From Enoplosus armatus (taxonomy: Eukaryota; Chordata; Actinopteri; Centrarchiformes; Enoplosidae), in NCBI RefSeq assembly GCF_043641665.1, contig NC_092189.1, forward strand, positions 16,894,833 to 16,958,832: a stretch of DNA of 64,000 nucleotides, in the 5' to 3' direction. Position 1 is the first letter of the stretch. The number at the start of each line of letters is the position of its first letter. Of the stretch, positions 55,629-64,000 are shown in pieces. Under the pieces are notes generated by a model. The model searched no databases. It had not been told where the DNA came from and saw nothing but the letters and a program-made list of their open reading frames with translations. A program made the position numbers and the translations under genes.

Positions 55629-56073
55629 TATGTAAAAGAAGAAAGAAAGAAAACTGTCATTGTTGCGACACACTGTGGTCCCCTTCTGTGAGCCGAGAGA
55701 GATTTAATCTAACTCACAAAGAGCTGAGAAATCTATCTTTGAACTACATGCTTCCCAGCTGTGCACATGTAGGAAAATAAAATCAAATAACCAGTAACAC
55801 TTCACTAATACTGACACGAAAATTATTTCCAACATGGCATCTAGGGCAAGTGGATTTAATATACAGTATATAAAACTGAGGGTATCCACATTGAATCAGA
55901 AATACTTTATTGATCCCTGGGGGGAAATTAGACAAGTTACAGGTGCTCCCATTCAAGAATAGAAGAAGTAGCAAAGAGCTAGAAATGAGAAGTATGTAAA
56001 AATATAAGATATAAAAAATATTAAAAATATATACTGTATATTTGCAGTATTTAAGTGAAAAATAAAATATATA

Positions 56074-56097
56074 CAATAATAATAATAATAATAATAA
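56074..56097. repeat. (AAT)8 microsatellite
   Basis: Perfect trinucleotide run following an AT-rich segment. Confidence 0.9.
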
Positions 56098-56204
56098 GAT
56101 ATCTACAATTCAGTTTTGACTCACCATACGGCTTGATGGTTCATTCTTACTATTCACAATGTAATTAGAGATATTTTAAACTAAACTAACTAAAAGTCTG
56201 GTGA

Positions 56205-56362
56205 TTGAGTGTTTAAGATGAATACCACTGTGATGGCAACATCCCTGGTTTGGACCTTTGTTGCATGTCAGCACCCTCTCTCTCTCTTGCCTTGTTTCCT
56301 GTCACCTTTTGACCATTCACTGCCAAATACAGGCAAAATTAAACCCTCAAAAGGCAAAAACA
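56205..56362 (+). mobile_element. Third SINE-like copy, plus strand
   Basis: A degenerate box B-like GGTTTGGACC is followed by TTGTTGCATGTCAGCACC, a CTCTCTCTC block, TTTCCTGTCACC and CACTGCCAAATACAGGCAAAATTAAA. This is the same order of parts as the two preceding SINE-like copies but more diverged, with a different tail. Boundaries are approximate. Confidence 0.5.
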
Positions 56363-58514
56363 AATTGTGTGAAAGAGTGTACTAATATCTGTGACGTCAT
56401 TCTAGACACCAGTCAAACTCTATTTTGGAGATATCTCTCGAATTATCGCTCCTACCAGTCAGTGTAATTGTAATTGCACATATCTTGAATATATCTGACT
56501 GGCCACATTGTAATTAGGACTTGTCAAAATGCATTTGCAGATGTATGAAATAAGAGATAAGTCAAGTGAAACCTTGTACAGTATATGTTAACTCTGCTTG
56601 CCGTATCAGTTCAGGCTTCAAATGGATAAAACCGAATGAAGACGCCCAACATGGAAGTCAACAAGGAGAATCTTTAACTCGTTACTTAAACTGAACAGAA
56701 ATGTTAAATGAAAAAAATCAAATGAACTATAGAAAAAATATAATCTGTTAACAAAGTAGTTTATCGGTCATATTGTAAGCTTATTACCAAAAGCCATTTC
56801 TCAGGTCCTCAGTTCAAGGACCTAATTAAAGTAGCAACATCAGCACATGTAGGCTCCTTCCCCTGCGACAGTCACATAAACAACTTAAGCAGCTAATTAC
56901 AAGACAATAAATGATTTTCCACTGAGGGCATGTGAGCTATAAAGTGTTAGTCGTTGTATTTATGGAGGCACAACTATGTGATGGCATTTGCTCGTGCTGC
57001 CACCTGTCCCTATAGATCAACACAATAATGGAACTCCTTGGCAAGATGGCACGCCACAACACAGCTTTCCCTTTCATTTCATCCCCAACACACTTCATAA
57101 CAAAGTTGCCGACATAAGTCAGCCGTGACGTGACACTGGCGGAAAAAAGGGCCCTGATGGATTGGTGTCAAAGCTCTGGGGAGCCATAAGCCAGACAGAA
57201 AGCACGGGTTGCCCATCTGTCAACAATCTCAATTAACCACTGTACAGATACCACTTTCATGCAGTGCTGAGAAAAAAAACAAGGGTCTCTATCACAACGG
57301 TGGGCCAGATCCCATTTTTACAAAGACAAAACTATGTATTCAAGTGAGCCGGATTGGTCCATCCATCAGCAGGGGGGGTGAGTCAAATTGAAATCTGACA
57401 TTTAGAGCCTCAGCGCCTTTGCTCACTGGCACTGATATGAACTATAGCAAGTGACAAATTGTTTGTATCAGGCCTGTCCCTGGGTGAAGCCTCTGATAAT
57501 GTTTAGGGTTGAAATAGGCACCCTTGACATTTCACTGAAAGGTCAGGTTTTGTGTTCATTTATGCTCCCTTTTTTTTTTTACATACAGCCAGCAGTGGGG
57601 ATGACGATTATTGTCATGATCTGGGTATGTGCCAACTCATGAATGCTGCCTCATTTGTTTTGACTCCTCTCAATATCAGGACACAAGGAATCGCGTACAG
57701 CAGTGACAGACCGTCAGGAGCAAGATCAAGGAAAGATTTTACTGATTCAAATGGTGTCACCTCTGTGAAGTTTCTCTTTTTGTGCCTCTGTACAAACTCT
57801 CAATAACTTAAAAAAAAGTATTACAAGAAATACTCATCACTCTCCTTGCGTGTGTGTGAGATCTCTGACAATATGACAAGGAAAAAAACATCCAGGATTA
57901 ATTTAGTTCAGTAGCAGGGTGTCCGTTTACAGCTGAATTAAGAAACCTATCTGTAATTCATTTAACGTCTGCACCAGACAAATTAGTGTCTTGTATCCGG
58001 AGCTAATAAACAGCTTGAAGCTGCGTCGATATGTACACAGTCCTACATTATTGCTGATGGCGTGTGCAGCATTTTTTTATTAGTCAGGCTCCTCAGGGAA
58101 CAGTGGGGTAAATTGGGCCAATTTCTCTCATTCTTAGTGTCTGTTGGAAAGCAAATACAAATAGATATCCAGGATATCTGCCTGTTCTTCACTTACAGTT
58201 GAGGATCTCGTATGAAAACCTGACTTTATTTTGGACACAAGATAGTGGTTCACTCCCTCAATTTACCCCTAAATGCCCTAATGGAAAAAAATACTATAGT
58301 AGGAAGACTATAGAGGCTTTTATCTGTGGTTCTCAATAAGATTGGATTACCAACAAGGCAGAGCTGGTTTGTTGTCACTGTCCAAAGAAAATCTATCTCC
58401 AAATTTGGTGAATTTTTTTAGATAAATTGAAGGATTAAGTGTTGTTTTATGGGTTAAGATGTTCTCCAACTTCCTTAGCTAAATAAACCTTTTAAAAGCC
58501 CACTGGGGTTTGCA

Positions 58515-58600
58515 TTTGAAACGTAGTGGAGTAGAAGTATAACGTAAAATATCTCAAAATTGTACTTAAGTACAGTACTTGAGTAAATGCACATTCCAGT
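58515..58600. repeat. Dispersed repeat with AGTACTT words, copy 2
   Basis: AACGTAGTGGAGTAGAAGTATAA followed by TGTACTTAAGTACAGTACTTGAGTAAATGCAC is a short fragment of the repeat also seen at 44700-45060. Confidence 0.55.
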
Positions 58601-59100
58601 TTACATGGTTCCTATTTCAAGATGAATTTGTGTTTAACCAAATTACCACACAGCAAACTTCAGGCTACGTCATAGTCCAGCATTGAGTTACTGTACACAT
58701 TACATTGAGTGGGAGCAACAGGGGGTGAGTAGGTAGTCATTTTTGCCTTAAAGCCCCCTAGCAGGTTAAAGGAATAACTCTTGCCGAGAGTCAGATGAGA
58801 AGAACGATATCACTCTTCTTTTTGTTTGTGCGTAAATTGTAAAGCTAAAGCTAGCAGGCGGTTAGCTTAGCTTAGTTAGCCTGCCTCTGACCAAATCAGA
58901 ATCCACCTACCAGTACGTCTAAGCATATTTCCAACTACCCCTTTAAAACCTTTATTATTTCAGCTGATAGTGTGCTCACATGGTGCCTATTCCATTTATT
59001 AAATTACGACACTTCATGTCATAGTCCAGCGTTGGAATACTGTACACATTAAATACAGAGCGCAGCTAATCTTTGCTCCAAGGCCCCATAGCAGGTTAAA
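58601..59100 (+). repeat. Local direct duplication with a mobile-element fragment between the copies
   Basis: Copy A (58601-58766) and copy B (about 58977-59100) share, in order, ACATGGT-CCTATT, CATAGTCCAGC-TTG, ACTGTACACATTA and AGCAGGTTAAA. Between them, about 58770-58945, is a truncated copy of the TTAGCTTAGC element described at 36029-36365. It lies 0.4-0.9 kb upstream of the gla start codon. Confidence 0.65.
58765..58945 (+). mobile_element. Truncated TTAGCTTAGC-type element, copy 2
   Basis: AAAGGAATAACTCTTGCCGAGAGTCAGATGAGAAGA...GTTAGCTTAGCTTAGTTAGCCTG...CCACCTACCAG matches pieces of the copies at 36029-36365 and 63235-63600. The distal half is missing. Confidence 0.65.
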
Positions 59101-59359
59101 CCATGGCGCTCAAAAATTAAAATGTATGTGGTATTTTATGTTAATTTTGTCACTACATGAATATTAAGTGTTGTTTTAAATGGATTTTAACTAACCAAAC
59201 TTTACTAACTTTACAGAATATATATGAATATTGTTGTAATTTTTGCTGTTGTTTTTGTTGCTTCAGAGTTAAGGAAAATCACAAGTCATGATTATTACCC
59301 TGTCATGTCAGCTGAACCTTGGCGCTCCCTTGTTTATAGTTAGGGACTAAAGGCGAAAC

Positions 59360-59430
59360 GCCATTGGACAGTTACAGACGCATTTTGATCTTATTGGTCC
59401 AGATTGACGTCAATCATCCATGGGGGCGGG
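59360..59430 (+). promoter_or_regulatory. gla: gla proximal promoter: CCAAT boxes, CRE, GC box
   Basis: Inverted CCAAT boxes (ATTGG) lie at 59363-59367 and 59393-59397. A perfect palindromic CRE TGACGTCA lies at 59405-59412, and a GC box GGGGCGGG at 59423-59430. All are within 165 bp of the start codon and no TATA box is seen. This is typical of a widely expressed housekeeping gene with NF-Y, CREB/ATF and Sp1 input. Factor occupancy is inference; the motifs are direct observation. Confidence 0.7.
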
Positions 59431-59523
59431 CTGAACACGTTTTGCACGGGGAAATAGATCCAAATACAAACACAGTCGCTTGTTGTCATTGTTGTGCGAA
59501 AGGTTTGGAGTTTAAAAGTAAAA

Positions 59524-59678
59524 ATGTACAAAGGTGTGTTTCTCCTCGCGCTCATCGTCAGTCCGGCTGCTGACGCGCTGGACAATGGTCTCGCGCTGAA
59601 ACCCACAATGGGCTGGTTGCACTGGGAGAGATTCATGTGTAATATCGACTGTGACAAGGACCCCAACAACTGCATCAG
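59524..59678 (+). CDS. gla: gla exon 1: signal peptide and start of the barrel
   Basis: ATG with A at -3; 51 codons plus two bases, donor [26 protein letters not shown] is a short secretory signal, probably cleaved before [13 protein letters not shown]. It then carries [18 protein letters not shown] with three disulfide cysteines. The frame opens 30 bp upstream at GTG, but ATG is the obvious start. Confidence 0.97.
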
Positions 59679-62600
59679 GTAAGAGACATCGGAGCTGTCA
59701 GATGGAGGTGATCCAGCACCGTCTGACATGTTGGTCTAATATGAGAAACTCGTCCTCCTCTTCCTCCTCCTTCTCGTTTATAAAATGTCTGAAAGCACAT
59801 AAAAGTGATTCAACGTATATGAAGGCTCTTAAATGTTACTACTGTTATACATGAGTCACGTGAGATCCTCTGTGTACAGGAAGTGACAAAAACAAAATAA
59901 AAGGCTTGTGGTAATTAATCCACAGTTTTAGTTTCACAAAATAAAAATAAAAATCCTTAATTTATCATCACTTATCTCGTATTTCTGACCACAAACTCAT
60001 GACACGGTCAAGTATAACAATCACATATATGACGTTATTCCGTGTAGGTAGTATCATCTCTATCTTGTAATTATGACATCTTTATTTCATAATCGGCAAA
60101 CTGTAAAAGCAGTGGACATAATGGCACCCGCCTGATCTAATTTGCCTTTATTTGTTCTTTGGTTTGAGGCACTGGGAGATATTGATGTGTAATGTAATAA
60201 GCTGAAATTTGCAAACCAGTTTGTAAACAATGAAAATAGAATAGATCAGAGAAGAGAAACACACATTAAAAGAGATTATAGAGGGCTGTAACAAAATATT
60301 ATTATCCAAATCATTCTGCTGATTATTTTCTCAATTAATCAGTTCATCGTTTGTATGAAAAATGCCAATTAGTATTTCTTAAAACCCAATGTGACGTCTT
60401 CAAAAGTCTTGTTTTAGCCCCCAGAGATATTCAGTTTACTATAACGTAGCATGTCCTCTGATTTGAGAAGCCAACGCCGGCATATATTTGCCACTTTGGC
60501 TTGAAAAATTATGACAATTAACCAATCATCAAAACAGTTGCTGATTCATTTTGTGTCAACTGACTAATTGACATCTGGCATCTTAGTTCACTGGGATAGT
60601 TTCAGGTAAAACACTCTGATCTACTTGAGGTTACTTCACCAGTCGAGTTTTTCCTCATGATTATTCAATGCAAAGTCATAATTAGGGCTGCAGCTAATGA
60701 TTATTTTCATTACTGATTAATCTCTCTCATGTAACTGATTAATTGTTTAGTCTATTAAATGTCCAGAGCCCAACATGACGTCTCCAGATAGACATTCAGT
60801 TTACTATCATATATGACAAAGAGAAGCAGCAAATCCTCAAATTTGAGAAGCAAATGCGTAAAAAAATGACTTTGATCGATTCTGCTCTGGTCATAATTAC
60901 AAGTTAGTCAAGTCTCCATTTCTTTAATTTTGTCATTTGATGAATGCAGAGCACTTCAGAGGTAATGCAAGATCCTGACCCCTGTTTAGTATTAGGGACC
61001 TCTATGCTGATAAACATAAAATGCCTCACTCCCTGTGCAGAGAGAGAGGACCTGGCCAGCAAAGCATGGAGAACACCAAATGTCAGCCTGCTGGATGAAT
61101 TGTTGTTGTGTTATGAACAATAGGGGGAAAAATGGCATTTGTTTTGTCATGAAAATAGCGTGTATTTGTGTGTGCCATATTGCTCTCGTACAACACATTG
61201 AACACTGGCATCTAAGTGATACTATCAGCCCCGCCTGTCTCCTCCTGTTGCCCTGGCAGTGAGCGTCTGTACATGCAGATGGCAGATGTGATGGTGAAGG
61301 AGGGCTGGAAAGACGCCGGTTACGAGTACGTCTGCATCGATGACTGCTGGCCCTCCCACCAGCGCGATGCCCAGGGTCGCCTGCAGGCAGACCCCAAAAG
61401 ATTCCCGGGGGGCATCAAGAAACTGGCTGACTATGTGAGTAGTAGATATAAAAGAGGCACTTTGGGTGTGAATGTACTATTAATGCCATAATTTCTCTAT
61501 AGACAACAAAGAGAGAGATGTTCAGATAGACTTGAGGATAGTAAGAAATACTTGTATGTCAGGTATATCACTAGCTGGAAGGAGCAAAATGAGAGTATGT
61601 AGTTTTTATTATAGTTTCCAGTCTTTGGGCTGTATTATGAATAGTATACACAGTTATGTAATGTATACCATGTCATATTTAACACATGTGTTTTCATGGG
61701 GTGCAGTGTTAACCAGCGTGTGGTGCAATGCGTCTTAAGTTTGGAAATCTTTGACAAATAAAAAGTTTGGGTACGCCTTGTTAAATAACTCTAGAAGTAA
61801 AAGTGATTACACAGTCAGATTACATATTCATTATACATCCATCTGAGCCGGCCTGCAATTATTTACATAATGAAGGGGGAGGGGGGGCAGATGTGGAACC
61901 CAGGTCTCAGATTTCATACTGGTAAAAAATTCAGCACCTGGAGCCAAAAGAGATATGTAGGCACATATTGTCTGAGGTAGGAGTGTGCTGTCGGTCTCTC
62001 TTGAGTTGGCGACCACTTTGACTATGACAGCTAAAAAGTCATGTTCACCAGGAAAGGGATATATTTAGGCCCACTAAGGCAGAGCCGTGTCCTGCAACAG
62101 AGGAAGTTTTTAGCTGTGCAACATCGCCACCTACTGGTGCATATCCACAACCAGCCAAGAACAAATCTGCAGTCAGTACTTGGAAACAAAATGAATGAAT
62201 TCTCATTTGTTTTTCTGTTTTAAGGTCCATTCTAAGGGACTTAAGCTGGGTGTCTATGCAGATGTGGGGAGAAACACCTGCGCTGGATACCCTGGCAGTC
62301 TGGGTTACTATGAGACAGATGCTCAGACTTTTGCCGACTGGGGTGTGGATCTACTCAAATTTGATGGCTGCTATATGGACTGGACCTTGCTGGGAGAAGG
62401 TGAGCTTTTAATTTACAATTATTTGAACATGAAGCAATCTTTATTCTAACAGTGTGTGATTTGCTCTGGTTAAGGCTACATGAACATGTCAAAAGCACTG
62501 AACAAAACCGGAAGAAGTATCCTGTACTCCTGTGAGTGGCCTTTGTATGAGTGGCCTTTCCGACAGGTGAGAGAGACGTTGTTTGTTTTAAATTAGAGCT

Positions 62601-63916
62601 GCAACAATGAGTCGAATAGAAATGGGGAAATTATGACAGACATTTGTCGCTATTTTCTGACATTCTTCAGACTATACAATTACTCGATTCATTGAGAAAA
62701 TAGATTTAAAGTACACTACTCGATAACAAAAATAATCCTTAGTTGCAGCCCTACATTAAATCTCAACATACTATTATTGACCTCTGGTTTATTCTACCCA
62801 CACAGCAGTAAAAATACTTTGATTATCACTATACGTCATGTGTTACGCGACATAAAAGAGCACTTCTGCACCTGCAGCCCAACTACACAGCCATTCGTGA
62901 GACGTGCAACCACTGGCGCAACTTTGCTGACGTGTACGACTCATGGAGCTCCGTCAAGTCCATCTTTGACTGGACTGCTTCTCATCAAGACATCATTGTC
63001 CCCTCAGCTGGGCCTGGGGGCTGGAACGACCCCGATATGGTACTCTGCTCTGCGCAAGCTCTTACACACTCCTCTCTTTGACCTCAAACTAAGCACAGAA
63101 CCAGTGGCCTTCAAGTACCAAGCTGTTTAATTAGCATTTTAATAGCTTCTCTTCCAGTTGCTACATTTTGAAGACAGAGTGCAGATTTGTTTCTGAACTG
63201 GAGGTCCACTGGAACTTGAAGGAATAGTGTGACATGTTGGGAAATTAACTTACTTGTTTTCTTGCAGAGAGGTAGATGAGAAGATTGCTACTGTACAGAT
63301 AATATTAAGTTACAGCCAGAAGCTGCCTGACTTAGCTTAGCATTAAGACTGGACACAGCTAACCTGGCTTTTTCTAAAGGTAAAAAAAGTTAACCTCCTG
63401 TAAAACCACAACGCATCGTTTTTTATATGAATCAAACAAAGGAGATGCAACGTGTGAAATAATGAGTTTTAGAAGTGCTGGTAGGTGGATTTTGTTACCT
63501 TTGGACAGAGCCAGGCTAGCTTTTCCCCCCATTTCCAGTCTTTGTCATTTAAAGCATTTGAAGCTATAGCCAGCAGCTTGTTAGCTTAGCACAGAGTGAT
63601 GAAACAATAGGATTATTCACTCCCATAAAAGGGTTAAACTGAGTTTATTTAAAAAAAACACAAACTGTCACAAAGTCTAAATTGTTTACATATTTATGAC
63701 TTTGGTCCATTTCTCTAGCTTGTAATTGGGAACTTTGGCCTGAGTCGTGACCAGCAGGAGTCTCAGATGGCATTATGGGCCATCATGGCAGCCCCTCTGC
63801 TCATGTCTAATGATCTGAGGGACATTTGTCCTCGCTCCAAGGAACTGCTGCAGAACAGACACATCATAGCCATCAGCCAGGACCCACTGGGCAAGCAAGG
63901 GTACCGCACTGCCAAG
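59524..63916 (+). CDS. gla: Alpha-galactosidase A precursor (exons 1-6; last exon beyond window)
   Basis: A lysosomal GH27 glycosidase that removes terminal alpha-galactose from glycolipids such as globotriaosylceramide. Exons are 59524-59678, 61260-61434, 62225-62399, 62475-62566, 62878-63039 and 63719-63916, all GT-AG. They give 319 residues without a stop. Exons 2, 4, 5 and 6 have exactly the human lengths (175, 92, 162, 198 bp); exon 3 is one codon shorter. Signal peptide is 1-18. Catalytic nucleophile is Asp157 (KFDGCY) and acid/base is Asp217 ([10 protein letters not shown]). Glu189 and Leu192 (CEWPLY) mark alpha-galactosidase rather than NAGA. Disulfide cysteines match human C52-C94, C56-C63, C142-C172 and C202-C223. 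Sequons are N178-K-T and N201-Y-T. The first in-frame ATG, at 59524, starts a good signal peptide. About 96 C-terminal residues (beta-sandwich domain) should lie downstream of 64000. Confidence 0.97.
59855..59864 (+). promoter_or_regulatory. gla: CLEAR-like E-box in gla intron 1
   Basis: GTCACGTGAG matches nine of ten bases of the GTCACGTGAC element bound by TFEB/TFE3 in lysosomal genes. It lies about 330 bp after the start codon. Binding is inference. Confidence 0.45.
60282..60480 (+). mobile_element. GGGCTGCAAC-type MITE-like repeat in gla intron 1, copy A
   Basis: AGGGCTGTAACAAAAT, CTGATTATTTTCTCAATTAATCAG, AAAACCCAATGTGACGTCTTC and ATTCAGTTTACTAT appear in the same order as in 60684-60860. 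The right end is not recognisable. Non-autonomous; no coding capacity. Confidence 0.6.
60684..60860 (+). mobile_element. GGGCTGCAAC-type MITE-like repeat in gla intron 1, copy B
   Basis: TAGGGCTGCAGCTAATGATTATTTTCATTACTGATTAATC starts the copy. AGAGCCCAACATGACGTCTCC, ATTCAGTTTACTATCATATATGACAAAGAGAAGCAGCAAATCC and TTTGAGAAGC follow, parallel to copy A 200 bp upstream. Confidence 0.65.
61260..61434 (+). CDS. gla: gla exon 2
   Basis: 175 bp from CCTGGCAG to GTGAGT, completing Ser52 and ending with a whole Tyr codon. It encodes [29 protein letters not shown] with two acidic active-site residues and a disulfide Cys, and [19 protein letters not shown]. Confidence 0.97.
62225..62399 (+). CDS. gla: gla exon 3: catalytic nucleophile
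   Basis: 175 bp from TGTTTTAAG to GTGAGC, residues 111-168. It encodes [41 protein letters not shown] and a variable segment one residue shorter than human. The nucleophile Asp157 is coded at 62363-62365. The human N139 sequon is replaced by RNTC, so only an atypical N-X-C site remains. Confidence 0.97.
62475..62566 (+). CDS. gla: gla exon 4: substrate specificity motif
   Basis: 92 bp from TGGTTAAG to GTGAGA, separated from exon 3 by only 75 bp. It encodes [30 protein letters not shown] in parts. It includes the NKT sequon and the Glu/Leu pair that contacts the galactose 2-hydroxyl in alpha-galactosidases; NAGA has Ser/Ala there. Confidence 0.97.
62594..62754 (+). mobile_element. Small MITE with both terminal repeats in gla intron 4
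   Basis: Begins TAGAGCTGCAACAATGA and ends TTAGTTGCAGCCCTA, which are imperfect inverted repeats of each other. The interior shows ACAATTACTCGATTCATTGAGAAAATAG. At about 160 bp it is the only copy in the window with both ends, and it is related to the repeats at 60282 and 60684. Confidence 0.7.
62878..63039 (+). CDS. gla: gla exon 5: acid/base residue
   Basis: 162 bp from CACCTGCAG to GTACTC, residues 200-253, phase 0 at both ends. It carries the NYT sequon, C209, [13 protein letters not shown] with acid/base Asp217 (62929-62931) and the substrate-contacting Arg213. [11 protein letters not shown] ends the exon. Confidence 0.97.
63235..63600 (+). mobile_element. TTAGCTTAGC-type foldback element, copy 3 (gla intron 5)
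   Basis: Begins near GACATGTTGGGAAATTAACTTACTTG, then AGAGGTAGATGAGAAGATTGC, CTTAGCTTAGCATTAAGACTGGA, GTGCTGGTAGGTGGATTTTG, GGACAGAGCCAGGCTAGC and the inverted ATTTCCAGTCTTT...AAGCTATAGCCAGCAGC. It is the most complete of the three copies and lies entirely within intron 5. Confidence 0.7.
63719..63916 (+). CDS. gla: gla exon 6
   Basis: 198 bp from TTTCTCTAG to GTGGGT, residues 254-319. It encodes [23 protein letters not shown] in parts, [11 protein letters not shown], and [14 protein letters not shown] [14 protein letters not shown], the end of the barrel. The next exon begins beyond 64000. Confidence 0.97.
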
Positions 63917-64000
63917 GTGGGTGGAGAGGTGACACAGAGCAGCTGTCAGCAGTTATAGTACATTTAATTTCTATAGAGAAATGCTAAATGCTTTGTGGTC
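63917..64000 (+). other. gla: gla intron 6 (incomplete at window edge)
   Basis: Starts with donor GTGGGT after an Lys codon. The window ends within it, so the C-terminal exon cannot be examined. Confidence 0.9.

Larger units (their letters stand above)
39251..59300. other. Gene-poor gap between glra4 and gla
   Basis: No exon of a recognised gene is visible on either strand. The frames present are short or compositionally driven. Content I can name: microsatellites, copies of at least four dispersed repeat families, a cluster of three SINE-like elements at 54.6-56.4 kb, and one unexplained minus-strand frame at 46283-46654. The rest, notably 41.7-43.7 kb, 47-49 kb and 51-54 kb, shows nothing I can identify. 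Confidence 0.6.

Overview
The window is nuclear DNA of a ray-finned fish, most likely a spiny-rayed teleost. The evidence is intron-split genes with GT-AG junctions, vertebrate-type proteins, a low-to-moderate GC background full of simple repeats, and several short dispersed repeats that resemble common percomorph elements (this last from memory, not checked). It is not microbial: there are no operons, and almost every open frame is a chance frame.

Two protein genes are well supported, both on the + strand. The first is a glycine receptor alpha-4 subunit gene (glra4), with exons 2 to 9 at 22598-38567. Every internal exon has the length I know for vertebrate glycine receptor alpha genes (68, 224, 83, 138, 215 and 150 bp). 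The phases join without a break, and the reading frame reaches a normal stop after the fourth membrane helix. The short signal-peptide exon 1 must lie upstream but could not be placed. The 3' UTR runs to about 39250 and holds a strong G-quadruplex motif. The second gene is lysosomal alpha-galactosidase A (gla), with exons 1 to 6 at 59524-63916. The seventh and last exon, about 96 residues by comparison with human, lies beyond the window. Both catalytic aspartates and the Glu/Leu pair that separates alpha-galactosidase from NAGA are present. A compact promoter (two inverted CCAAT boxes, a perfect CRE, a GC box) precedes it, and a CLEAR-like E-box lies in intron 1.

Layout: 1-22597 is intergenic DNA or glra4 intron 1, with no exon I can defend. 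22598-39250 is glra4. 39251-59300 is a gene-poor gap with microsatellites, SINE-like elements, other dispersed repeats and one unexplained minus-strand frame near 46.3-46.7 kb. 59300-64000 is the promoter and body of gla. The two genes are neighbours, not a pathway: one product is a synaptic-type chloride channel subunit, the other a lysosomal glycosidase. Both map to Xq22 in human, so their proximity probably reflects old linkage.

I found no new multi-gene system. The most unusual items are two perfect inverted repeats (25 bp and 20 bp arms) that both have exactly 5-nt spacers, a G-quadruplex motif in the glra4 3' UTR, a local duplication upstream of gla with a mobile element between its halves, and the intronic E-box of gla.
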